Positions 1-5,701 of a stretch of DNA of 6,512 nucleotides are shown here, piece after piece. The DNA is taken from NCBI GenBank assembly GCA_903930805.1, contig CAIYZZ010000476.1, forward strand, positions 1 to 6,512. The letters are read 5' to 3'. Under the pieces are notes generated by a model, which had not been told where the DNA came from, did not search any database, and saw only the letters and a program-made list of their open reading frames with translations. Made by a program: the position numbers and the translations under genes. The DNA is from an uncultured Rhodocyclaceae bacterium. GTDB lineage: Bacteria > Pseudomonadota > Gammaproteobacteria > Burkholderiales > Rhodocyclaceae. Positions within the stretch are counted from its first letter, which is position 1; each line of letters opens with the position of its first letter.

Positions 1-450
1 CTTTTTCCGGGCAACAAGGTGCGGCTGCGCTACGGCTTCGTCATCGAATGCACTGGCTGTGACAAAGACGCGCAAGGCAACATCATTGCCGTGCGCTGCA
101 ACTACTTCGCCGATTCAAAATCCGGCACCCCGGGCGCAGATACCTACAAAGTCAAAGGCAACATCCACTGGGTTTCGGCGCGACACGCCTACGCTGCCGA
201 AGTACGACTCTACGACCGTCTATTCGCGGTGGAAGCGCCGGGAAGTGGCGAGCGTGATTTTCTCGATGACATCAACCCGAATTCGAAGCGCGTCATCACC
301 GCGCAACTCGAGTCCACGGCCAAGGACGCCCGGGCCGATGAGCGTTTCCAGTTCGAACGTCACGGTTACTTCGTCGCCGATCGGGTCGATTCGCAGCCCG
401 GCGCGCCCGTGTTCAACCGCGCCGTCACACTGAAGGATTCATGGAAGTGA
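1..450 (+). CDS. glnS: Glutaminyl-tRNA synthetase, C-terminal part (5' end outside window)
   Basis: This is the last ~149 residues of a cytoplasmic class I aminoacyl-tRNA synthetase that charges tRNA-Gln with glutamine. Reading frame 1 is open from the first base to the TGA at 448-450. The segment matches the C-terminal anticodon-binding beta-barrel region of GlnRS. Recognisable blocks are the strand near the start (VRLRYGFVI), the hallmark [12 protein letters not shown], the following EVRLYDRLF, a [10 protein letters not shown] block, and the closing FQFERHGYF and [13 protein letters not shown], which resemble the end of E. coli GlnRS. Presence of GlnRS means glutamine is attached directly in this organism. 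The protein ends where GlnRS normally ends, so the 3' end looks intact. The stop overlaps the start of pyrF, implying translational coupling. The GTG at 19 is an internal valine codon, not a start. Catalytic domain motifs lie upstream of the window and cannot be checked. Confidence 0.96.
   Translation, partial: LFPGNKVRLRYGFVIECTGCDKDAQGNIIAVRCNYFADSKSGTPGADTYKVKGNIHWVSARHAYAAEVRLYDRLFAVEAPGSGERDFLDDINPNSKRVITAQLESTAKDARADERFQFERHGYFVADRVDSQPGAPVFNRAVTLKDSWK
433..437 (+). promoter_or_regulatory. Shine-Dalgarno site that questions the pyrF start
   Basis: The only purine-rich AAGGA upstream of pyrF ends 3 nt before the ATG at 441 but 9 nt before an in-frame GTG at 447. The usual 5-9 nt spacing favours GTG 447, which overlaps the glnS stop as GTGA. 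The ATG at 441 is the longer alternative, and the difference is only two residues. Confidence 0.5.
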
Positions 451-1289
451 AGCCGCGCGGAAAATTCAGGGGGCAACTCGCCGCTGCCTGGCAGAAAAAT
501 AATTCGCTACTCTGCGTCGGCCTCGACCCGGACCCGGCGCGATTCCCCGCACATCTGCAAGGCAAACCCGGCGCGATCTTCGATTTCTGCACGGCCATCG
601 CCGACGCCACGGCCGACCTCGCCTGCGCCTTCAAGCCACAGATCGCCTACTTCGCTGCCAATCGTGCCGAAGACCAGCTCGAGGCGCTTATCACCCACAT
701 CCACGAAAAGCATCCTGACATCCCTGTGATCCTCGACGCCAAGCGCGGTGACATCGGCAGCACGGCAGAGCAATACGCCATCGAAGCCTTCGAACGTTAC
801 CAAGCCGATGCCGTCACCGTTAACCCCTACATGGGCCGCGACTCGGTCGAGCCATGGCTCGCCTACGCGGACAAGGGCGTGATCCTGCTCTGCCGTACGT
901 CGAACCCCGGCGGCAGCGATCTGCAATTTCAAAAAGTCGGCGCTGGCGGGACGGCGTTATTTGAGCTTGTCGCTGAAATGGTTGCCAAAGACTGGAACCC
1001 AGACAATAAATACGCCGGACAGTTAGGGCTTGTCGTTGGCGCCACTTTCCCCGGCGAGATCGCCCGGGTCAGGAAAATCGTTGACGACCTGCCCCTGCTG
1101 GTACCCGGCATTGGTGCTCAGGGCGGCGACATTGAGGCCACGGTAAACGCGGGCAAGACGGCCGCCGGCACCGGCCTGATGATCAACTCCTCGCGTGCCA
1201 TTCTTTACGCCAGCAAAGGTGAAGACTTCGCCGTCGCCGCGCGCCAGGTAGCACGAGAAACCCGCGATGCGATCAATCGCTGGCGGTGA
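441..1289 (+). CDS. pyrF: Orotidine 5'-phosphate decarboxylase, group 2 (PyrF)
   Basis: Cytoplasmic enzyme of the last step of de novo pyrimidine synthesis, converting OMP to UMP and CO2. The 282 residues match the longer group-2 subfamily (about 270-280 aa) rather than the ~230-aa E. coli type. Visible blocks in order are LLCVGLDPD (about 23-31), [10 protein letters not shown] (64-73), the catalytic motif DAKRGD (99-104, with the D-K-x-x-D residues D99, K101 and D104), [15 protein letters not shown] (125-139), [12 protein letters not shown] (151-162), [11 protein letters not shown] (196-206) and the phosphate-binding region [10 protein letters not shown] (221-230). Nothing essential is missing. 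The gene overlaps the end of glnS by 10 bases (4 if GTG 447 is the start), so coupling to glnS is likely. A gap of 42 nt without a visible promoter separates it from the polyphosphate kinase gene. The codons around residues 165-172 also occur as a near-identical 25-bp copy in the intergenic gap after 3870. Confidence 0.96.
   Translation: MEVKPRGKFRGQLAAAWQKNNSLLCVGLDPDPARFPAHLQGKPGAIFDFCTAIADATADLACAFKPQIAYFAANRAEDQLEALITHIHEKHPDIPVILDAKRGDIGSTAEQYAIEAFERYQADAVTVNPYMGRDSVEPWLAYADKGVILLCRTSNPGGSDLQFQKVGAGGTALFELVAEMVAKDWNPDNKYAGQLGLVVGATFPGEIARVRKIVDDLPLLVPGIGAQGGDIEATVNAGKTAAGTGLMINSSRAILYASKGEDFAVAARQVARETRDAINRWR
932..956 (+). repeat. 25-bp repeat, copy inside pyrF
   Basis: This segment of pyrF, encoding about residues 165-172 (KVGAGGTA), matches 3872-3896 in direct orientation at 24 of 25 positions. 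The single difference is C941 versus T3881. A match this long is not expected by chance between two sites in a 6.5-kb window. Beyond the core the two copies diverge, with a possible gapped continuation (TTA, GAG, TTG blocks) on the right side. Confidence 0.75.
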
Positions 1290-1320
1290 CCAGCAACATT
1301 ACATCTCCCCCCCGAAAACG

Positions 1321-1325
1321 AAGGA
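1321..1325 (+). promoter_or_regulatory. Ribosome binding site of the PPK2 gene
   Basis: AAGGA lies 6 nt before the ATG at 1332, supporting that start and therefore inclusion of the basic N-terminal tail in the protein. The intergenic stretch before it carries a run of seven C's (1307-1313) but no convincing promoter. Confidence 0.75.
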
Positions 1326-1331
1326 AAAGTC

Positions 1332-2486
1332 ATGGTCGCCAAAGTAGCAGCTAAACCAGCAACCAAGTCAGCATCCAACTCGGCAACCAAGCCGGGGGCC
1401 AAGTCGATAGCCGTGGTCAAGACACCGCGCCGCGCCGCCCGTGCGCCACGGGCCACCACCGCTGGCGATATCGGCCCGATCGGTTCGGCCGACAAAATCG
1501 AAGCATTTGCCATCGGCCAGGCCACCGATGCGGCGCAGGAAGCCCGCCTGTCCGCGATGCGCGACATCATCTCCGGCACCGGCAAAGATGAAGCGCACGG
1601 CCTGCTGCGCGGCCTACTCAAGGAACAGCAACTGGCCATCGACCAGACCGGGATCAATCCCGACCACGAGTTGGCAATCGGCTGGCGCGACGGCGGCTAC
1701 CCCTACAAGAACCTGATGACACGCAACAACTACGAGCGGCAAAAGTATCGCTTGCAGGTTGAACTACTCAAGTTGCAAGCCTGGGTGAAGGAAACCGGCC
1801 AGCGTGTGGTGATTCTCTTCGAAGGGCGCGACGCAGCCGGCAAGGGAGGTACGATCAAGCGTTTCATGGAACACCTCAACCCGCGCGGAGCGCGCGTCGT
1901 GGCACTGGAAAAGCCCAGCGAGATCGAACGCGGCCAGTGGTATTTCCAGCGTTACGTGCAGCACCTGCCGACTGCGGGGGAAATCGTGCTGCTGGATCGC
2001 TCGTGGTACAACCGCGCCGGCGTCGAGCGCGTCATGGGCTTTTGTTCGGATGCGGAATATCAGGAATTCATGCGCCAGGCGCCGGAATTCGAGCGCATGA
2101 TGGTGCGGAATGGCACCCACCTCATCAAGTTCTGGTTTTCAGTTTCGCGCGAAGAGCAACGCCGACGCTTCAAGGAACGCAAGGTACACCCGCTCAAACA
2201 GTGGAAGCTTTCGCCCATCGACCTCGCCTCGCTCGACAAGTGGGACAGCTACACCAAGGCCAAGGAGGCGATGTTCTTCTACACCGACACGGCCGACGCG
2301 CCCTGGACAGTGATCAAGTCGGACTGCAAGAAACGCGCGCGTCTCAATGCCCTGCGTTATATCCTGCACCGTCTGCCCTACAGGAACAAGGATAACGACC
2401 GCATCGGCCCGCTCGATCCGCTCATCGTCGGTCGCGCCAACGTAGTGTATGAGCAAGGCGAAGAGCAGGGTGTACCGATTCTTTGA
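1332..2486 (+). CDS. ppk2: Polyphosphate kinase 2 (PPK2, class I-like) with Lys/Ala-rich N-terminal tail
   Basis: Transfers phosphate between inorganic polyphosphate and nucleotides. Class I PPK2 enzymes mostly use polyphosphate to convert NDPs to NTPs. The PPK2 core spans about residues 112-370. It shows the Walker A loop GRDAAGKGG (165-173, catalytic-type K171 and acidic D167), the block ALEKPSEIERGQWYFQRY (191-208), the Walker B region IVLLDRSWYNR (218-228, D222, R223), and the lid region rich in Arg/Lys (about 271-295, SREEQRRRFKERKVHPLKQWK). Next come the DKWDSYTKAKEAMFFYTDT block (302-320) and a typical C-terminal segment WTVIKSDCKKRARLNALRY. At 384 residues it is longer than the ~300-aa family norm, because residues 1-45 form a Lys/Ala/Ser/Pro-rich, probably disordered basic tail and about 45-110 form a helical lead-in. 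The gene sits 42 nt after pyrF and 16 nt before the HD-GYP gene, so it is probably co-transcribed. Class and substrate preference (GDP versus ADP) are inferred, not visible. Confidence 0.95.
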   Translation: MVAKVAAKPATKSASNSATKPGAKSIAVVKTPRRAARAPRATTAGDIGPIGSADKIEAFAIGQATDAAQEARLSAMRDIISGTGKDEAHGLLRGLLKEQQLAIDQTGINPDHELAIGWRDGGYPYKNLMTRNNYERQKYRLQVELLKLQAWVKETGQRVVILFEGRDAAGKGGTIKRFMEHLNPRGARVVALEKPSEIERGQWYFQRYVQHLPTAGEIVLLDRSWYNRAGVERVMGFCSDAEYQEFMRQAPEFERMMVRNGTHLIKFWFSVSREEQRRRFKERKVHPLKQWKLSPIDLASLDKWDSYTKAKEAMFFYTDTADAPWTVIKSDCKKRARLNALRYILHRLPYRNKDNDRIGPLDPLIVGRANVVYEQGEEQGVPIL

Positions 2487-2502
2487 GACCGGAGAATAAA
2501 TA

Positions 2503-3606
2503 ATGGCCGACCTGATCGCCCTGCTGCGCCCCCGCGTCACCGATCGCGAAAGCTTCCAGGAATTTCGCGAAGCGCTGGAAGACCAGGTGCCAGGCATCGA
2601 GCGCGACATCGCCGCGCTGAGCAAGGAACCCGGCGACCGCACGCTGATCGCCCGCCTCTTTCGCGCCCTCCACACCATCAAGGGCGATGCGGCCATCTGC
2701 AAGGTGGAGGTCGGCGTGATGATCTGCCACCCGATCGAAAGTGTACTGTCACGCTGCCGCGATAGCGAAATCCTCTTTGCCGGACTGTTGCCCGAGGTGA
2801 CACTCTTGGCACTCGACCGTCTCGAACTGACGCTCGAAGCCATGTCCACAGGCCGGTCGGTGGAGCACCTGAAGCTGCCGGAACTCGTGGGCGGGCTGGA
2901 AGGCATCGCCAATGCCAGGCCGGGTGAAGTAGCGGCCCGTACCGCCCGCACCATCGAAGCGGTCACCGGCTTCAAGCCACTACACGCGGCTACCGAAGAA
3001 GTCTATGCGGCGGATGCGGCGGCGCTGCCGCAAATCAACCTGACTGCCGATTTGTCTTTCTTTCGCACGCTCGCGCTCCAACTGGAATCGCGCTCGCCGC
3101 TCTTCAAAGGCCGCACCGAGCGCATCCTGCGTCTTGCGCGAGAAACCAACCAGGTGGCGGGCACGCCGGCCGACCCCGCACAACTCGAAGCGGCAATCTA
3201 TCTGCACGATGTCGGCATGATGTTCGCGCCCGAATCAGTCTGGCTCAAGGTGGGCAAGCTCACCGAAGAGGACAAGAAACTGTTGCACGAGCACCCGGGC
3301 CAATCTGCCGGCCTGCTCGAGCGCATGCCCGGTTGGTCCGGCGCCGCTCAGATGGTCGCCCAGCACCATGAAATGCCGGATGGCGGCGGCTACCCGGCGG
3401 GCCTGAAAGCACCTGCCATCTGCCCGGGCGCCAAGATTCTCGCCATCGTCGACGCCTTCGAAGCAGTGACGCTCAAGCACAGTCACCGCGGCCAGACTCG
3501 CTCATTGGTACGCGCCATCGCCGAGATCAATGCCTGCGATAACCAGTTCGCCTCCGAATGGATCGGCCCCTTCAACAACGTGATCCGCAAGATGGTCGAG
3601 GCTTAA
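2503..3606 (+). CDS. HPt-domain plus HD-GYP-domain signalling protein (putative c-di-GMP phosphodiesterase, partly degenerate)
   Basis: A two-domain cytoplasmic regulator of 367 residues. Residues ~1-135 form a histidine-phosphotransfer domain. The motif ALHTIKGDA (55-63) carries the predicted phospho-accepting H57 and the usual K60-G61, followed by the helix with H76-P-I-E-S. Residues ~195-365 form an HD-GYP domain with HD at H235-D236, a KLTEED block (252-257) then H264, HHE (288-290), DGGGYP (293-298) and IVDAFEAVT (315-323, D317). Family members hydrolyse cyclic di-GMP. However, the usual lysine after HDxG is M239, the conserved histidine upstream of HD appears to be R204, and the usual second D of DxxDA is E320, so activity may be altered or lost. 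No membrane segment or receiver domain is present. The ATG at 2503 has GGAG 8 nt upstream. An upstream kinase/receiver pair that would phosphorylate H57 is not in this window. HPt and HD-GYP calls are firm, while the biochemical activity is uncertain. Confidence 0.88.
   Translation: MADLIALLRPRVTDRESFQEFREALEDQVPGIERDIAALSKEPGDRTLIARLFRALHTIKGDAAICKVEVGVMICHPIESVLSRCRDSEILFAGLLPEVTLLALDRLELTLEAMSTGRSVEHLKLPELVGGLEGIANARPGEVAARTARTIEAVTGFKPLHAATEEVYAADAAALPQINLTADLSFFRTLALQLESRSPLFKGRTERILRLARETNQVAGTPADPAQLEAAIYLHDVGMMFAPESVWLKVGKLTEEDKKLLHEHPGQSAGLLERMPGWSGAAQMVAQHHEMPDGGGYPAGLKAPAICPGAKILAIVDAFEAVTLKHSHRGQTRSLVRAIAEINACDNQFASEWIGPFNNVIRKMVEA
3598..3601 (+). promoter_or_regulatory. Shine-Dalgarno supporting the TTG start of the lipoyl gene
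   Basis: GAGG lies inside the last codons of the HD-GYP gene and 5 nt before the TTG at 3607. The next in-frame start candidates (GTG 3679, GTG 3685) would remove the first part of the domain, so TTG at 3607 is the best start despite being a rare codon. Confidence 0.55.
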
Positions 3607-3870
3607 TTGCTCAAGGAAGTCAATCTGCCAAAATTTCCGGAGTGTTGGGAAACCTGCGGCAGTTGCGGTCAGGGCGAAGTGCAGGTGCTGGAAGTGCATG
3701 TCAAGGCAGGCGACATCATCCGCTACGACGACAACCTGATCACGCTCGAAACCGGGAAAGTGTCGCTCGACATCCCCTCGCCGCACACTGGACGGATCGT
3801 CGAGGTCTGTGTGAGTGAGGGCGATATGATCGGCGAGGGTACGTTGATTGCGCGCATCGAACCGGACTGA
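3607..3870 (+). CDS. Free-standing lipoyl (biotinyl/lipoyl attachment) domain protein
   Basis: An 87-residue single-domain protein resembling the lipoyl domain of 2-oxoacid dehydrogenase E2 subunits. The pattern is LPKF near the start, VLEVHVKAGD (27-36), the attachment hairpin LETGKVSLDIPSP (47-59) with the probable modified lysine K51, and a second half GRIVEVCVSEGDMIGEGTLIARIE (62-85). Lipoate would be attached by LipA/LipB or LplA-type enzymes, but the ETGK form could in principle also carry biotin. Compared with a normal domain there is an extra stretch at about 11-24 containing three cysteines (C13, C17, C20; pattern CxxxCxxC). There is no catalytic E2 domain and no E1/E3 gene nearby, so its partner is unknown. 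The start is TTG directly abutting the TAA of the preceding gene and in the same frame. No other start upstream is possible in this frame because of that stop. Domain recognition is secure, the role is not. Confidence 0.85.
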   Translation: MLKEVNLPKFPECWETCGSCGQGEVQVLEVHVKAGDIIRYDDNLITLETGKVSLDIPSPHTGRIVEVCVSEGDMIGEGTLIARIEPD

Positions 3871-3871
3871 G

Positions 3872-3896
3872 AAAAGTCGGTGCTGGCGGGACGGCG
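3872..3896 (+). repeat. 25-bp repeat, intergenic copy of a pyrF segment
   Basis: Begins 2 nt after the stop of the lipoyl gene and matches pyrF 932-956 at 24 of 25 bases in the same orientation. It has no reading-frame role here. It may be a recombination scar, a dispersed repeat, or a duplicated pyrF piece. See findings. Confidence 0.75.
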
Positions 3897-3956
3897 GTTA
3901 AGAGTTGCCCGGACGGATCATAGGTAGAGTTATTCGCTAAAAGATGAGAATTTGAA

Positions 3957-3987
3957 TTGGCACCTCGGTTAGTGTATTCCGTGCCAA
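3957..3987. repeat. Inverted repeat in the convergent gap
   Basis: Arms TTGGCAC (3957-3963) and GTGCCAA (3981-3987) are perfect 7-bp complements around a 17-nt spacer. There is no following T-run on either strand, so it is not a classical intrinsic terminator. It could be a weak convergent terminator or a protein site. Confidence 0.35.
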
Positions 3988-4012
3988 GCTCAATATTCAG
4001 TCAGTACGGAAT
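3976..4012. repeat. Second, overlapping inverted repeat at the 3' end of the chemoreceptor gene
   Basis: Arms ATTCCGT (3976-3982) and ACGGAAT (4006-4012) pair perfectly, extendable in RNA by one G-U and one C-G pair to 9 bp. The right arm lies in the last codons of the minus-strand chemoreceptor gene and the loop covers its TGA. The left arm shares bases with the 3981-3987 arm of the neighbouring repeat, so the two structures exclude each other. Possible bidirectional termination region for the convergent transcripts, low certainty. Confidence 0.3.
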
Positions 4013-5616
4013 TGTGCGGCCAGTTGGCCGATCTGCGCGGCCACGTCTTTTAAGTCGCCCGCCGAGGAAGCCACCTGCTTCACCGCATCGCTGTTTGTTT
4101 CCCCGCCCTGTGCAATACGCTCGACCGCAGCGGCCACTTCTCGTGCGGCGAGTGCTTGCTCCTTCAAGGCGGAATGAATTTCGTTCACCGAGCGCAAAAT
4201 GCGCTCGGAGTTGGCGCGTATATCCTTAACGCTATCCCCCGCCTTGTGGGCCAGTTGCACACCCTCACCCACGCGTGTCACGCCCGTTTCCATTTCATGC
4301 GCCGAAGATTTTGCGCCCTGCTGGATTTTCAGGATGACACTGGTAATTTCTCCGGTCGATTGCGCGGTGCGTTCGGCTAGTTTGCGCACCTCGTCCGCCA
4401 CCACCGCGAAACCGCGGCCCTGTTCGCCGGCACGCGCCGCTTCAATCGCGGCATTGAGGGCAAGCAGATTGGTCTGATCGGCAATGTCCTTGATGATATT
4501 GACGATGCCGGAGACTTGTCCGGTATAGCTTTCCAGTTCGCGGATGCTGCCGGCCGTGGACATGACGGCCTCCGAAATGAGCGACATCTCGGCCGCCGCT
4601 TCGTGAATGACCTTTCCGCTTTTTTCCGATTCCTCGCCGGAGGACTGCACCACCCTGCCTGCCTCCTGCGCATAACCCTCCACCTGGTCGATGGAAACAG
4701 AAAGTTCCTCCATCGATGCCGCCATGCTCGAGACCGAATCGGATTGAGTCTGTGATGCATCCGCCGCTGCGTTGCTGACACCCGATAATTTATTGGACAT
4801 GCCAGTCAAAGACACGGCATGCGTTTTCAATTGCCTCACGACTGAGCGAATTTGTTCTTGCATGCCCAGCAGGTCACGCACCAGCGCGGCCAGTTCGTCG
4901 TCGCCTTCGACGGTAATGTTTTTCGAGAAATCCAGTTTAGCAATGGCAGTCACCACTGATGTGGCCATCGCAACACGGGCCTGCAATCTGCGCACCATGA
5001 ATATTCCGACCGCGAGCATCACCATTACCATGGCCAGCGTTATTGCCGAGAGCCAGGTTACCCTCATGTTGGCACTAGTGCGTGCCAGATCCTGCATCTG
5101 ATCGGCCCGTGATTGATAGGCAGGAATCAATTCGTCGAGTGACTTGCTGACAGCCTTGTAGGCCAGCGGCCACTCGCTTTCCAGAATCCCTTTCATGACG
5201 TCCCGGTCGTCCTTCGCATAGGCTTGAGCAATGCGTTCCAGCAGCGGGTCGAGTGTCTGTATGCCCGCTTGCAGTTTTTCGAACAAACCCTGTTCTTCCG
5301 GCGAGAGGTCTTGAGCTTTCAAAATATCCTGCAAACGCCGCCATTCATCGGGTAGGGCCGCGCGCATTTCTTTCAGGCGGCTACCGGAACTCGCGACTGG
5401 AACTACGCCGAAAGTCGTAGCTACCAGCCGAAAACGGATTTCCTTGTAACGCTGATCGATGCTGTTCAGCAACATGACTGGGGCCAGTACCTTCGATTGC
5501 AACTCCTCGAGTTGGGCAACGCCCTGGTGCCCATTCCATACCGCTGCGCCCCCGAGAGCGAGCGCCAGAATCAAGCCGGTTCCTATTCCCAGCATCATCA
5601 GCATGCGCAGCGACAT
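3997..5616 (-). CDS. Methyl-accepting chemotaxis protein with 4-helix-bundle sensor
   Basis: A transmembrane chemoreceptor of 539 residues that senses a periplasmic signal and controls CheA via CheW. Layout in order: TM1 about 5-27 (hydrophobic [19 protein letters not shown]), a helical periplasmic domain about 28-187 of four-helix-bundle MCP type, TM2 about 188-208 ([21 protein letters not shown]), a HAMP region about 209-262, and the long cytoplasmic signalling coiled coil. The highly conserved hairpin tip is at about 383-417 ([20 protein letters not shown] and then [15 protein letters not shown]). The C-terminus QFRTD lacks a CheR/CheB tethering pentapeptide. Start choice: ATG 5614-5616 has GGA 7 nt upstream, while ATG 5620-5622 has that site only 1 nt away, and a GTG at 5671-5673 would add 19 residues that look untranslated. 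It lies 85 nt downstream of the rhodanese-like gene on the same strand and may share its transcript. The ligand cannot be predicted. Confidence 0.95.
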   Translation of the reverse strand: MSLRMLMMLGIGTGLILALALGGAAVWNGHQGVAQLEELQSKVLAPVMLLNSIDQRYKEIRFRLVATTFGVVPVASSGSRLKEMRAALPDEWRRLQDILKAQDLSPEEQGLFEKLQAGIQTLDPLLERIAQAYAKDDRDVMKGILESEWPLAYKAVSKSLDELIPAYQSRADQMQDLARTSANMRVTWLSAITLAMVMVMLAVGIFMVRRLQARVAMATSVVTAIAKLDFSKNITVEGDDELAALVRDLLGMQEQIRSVVRQLKTHAVSLTGMSNKLSGVSNAAADASQTQSDSVSSMAASMEELSVSIDQVEGYAQEAGRVVQSSGEESEKSGKVIHEAAAEMSLISEAVMSTAGSIRELESYTGQVSGIVNIIKDIADQTNLLALNAAIEAARAGEQGRGFAVVADEVRKLAERTAQSTGEITSVILKIQQGAKSSAHEMETGVTRVGEGVQLAHKAGDSVKDIRANSERILRSVNEIHSALKEQALAAREVAAAVERIAQGGETNSDAVKQVASSAGDLKDVAAQIGQLAAQFRTD

Positions 5617-5623
5617 TTTCATT

Positions 5624-5626
5624 TCC
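5624..5626 (-). promoter_or_regulatory. Shine-Dalgarno deciding the chemoreceptor start
   Basis: On the minus strand CTGGAA precedes two ATGs. GGA is 7 nt from the ATG at 5616 and 1 nt from the ATG at 5622, so the inner ATG is preferred. Confidence 0.45.
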
Positions 5627-5654
5627 AGAGACCCCGTGTTGTGAATTGCACATC

Positions 5655-5678
5655 GGGCGACGGGGATTCCCACCGCCC
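5655..5678 (-). promoter_or_regulatory. Intercistronic RNA hairpin between the rhodanese-like and chemoreceptor genes
   Basis: Read on the minus strand, GGGCGGTGGG pairs with CCCCGTCGCC plus C in a 10-bp stem closed by a 4-nt AAUC loop. The two central pairs are G-U and U-G. On the plus strand those pairs would be A/C mismatches, so the full stem exists only in the minus-strand RNA, the sense of both flanking genes. It begins 23 nt after the rhodanese-like stop and ends 38 nt before the chemoreceptor ATG. There is no U-tract after it, so a simple intrinsic terminator is unlikely. An RNA-stability, processing or partial-attenuation element is more plausible. Confidence 0.5.
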
Positions 5679-5701
5679 CTACCGCACGATCTGACTAACG
5701 A

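Noticed and set aside
507..932. 141-codon minus-strand open frame inside pyrF
   Set aside because: Fully antisense to the conserved PyrF core, including the DAKRGD motif, with no recognisable domain.
1307..1313. Run of seven C's between pyrF and ppk2 as a phase-variable tract
   Set aside because: Short, intergenic and not between promoter hexamers, so no visible switching role.
1205..1657. 150-codon minus-strand open frame over the pyrF/ppk2 junction
   Set aside because: Shadow of the Ala/Lys-rich PPK2 tail, with biased Ala/Ser/Arg composition and no ribosome site.
2139..2975. 278-codon minus-strand open frame
   Set aside because: It lies antisense across the end of ppk2 and the HPt part of the next gene. 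Its Ser/Arg-rich composition is typical of a GC-rich shadow frame, and both sense genes have clear domains.
3862..3880. Hairpin CCGGACT...AGTCGG as terminator of the plus-strand operon
   Set aside because: Only two 3-bp helices split by a bulge, it overlaps the stop codon, and no T-run follows.
4377..4781. 134-codon open frame in another frame of the chemoreceptor
   Set aside because: Arg-rich frame-shifted reading of the conserved signalling domain.
5617..5673. GTG start giving the chemoreceptor 19 extra N-terminal residues
   Set aside because: The extra codons overlap the intercistronic hairpin, lack a ribosome site, and would put polar sequence before the first membrane helix.
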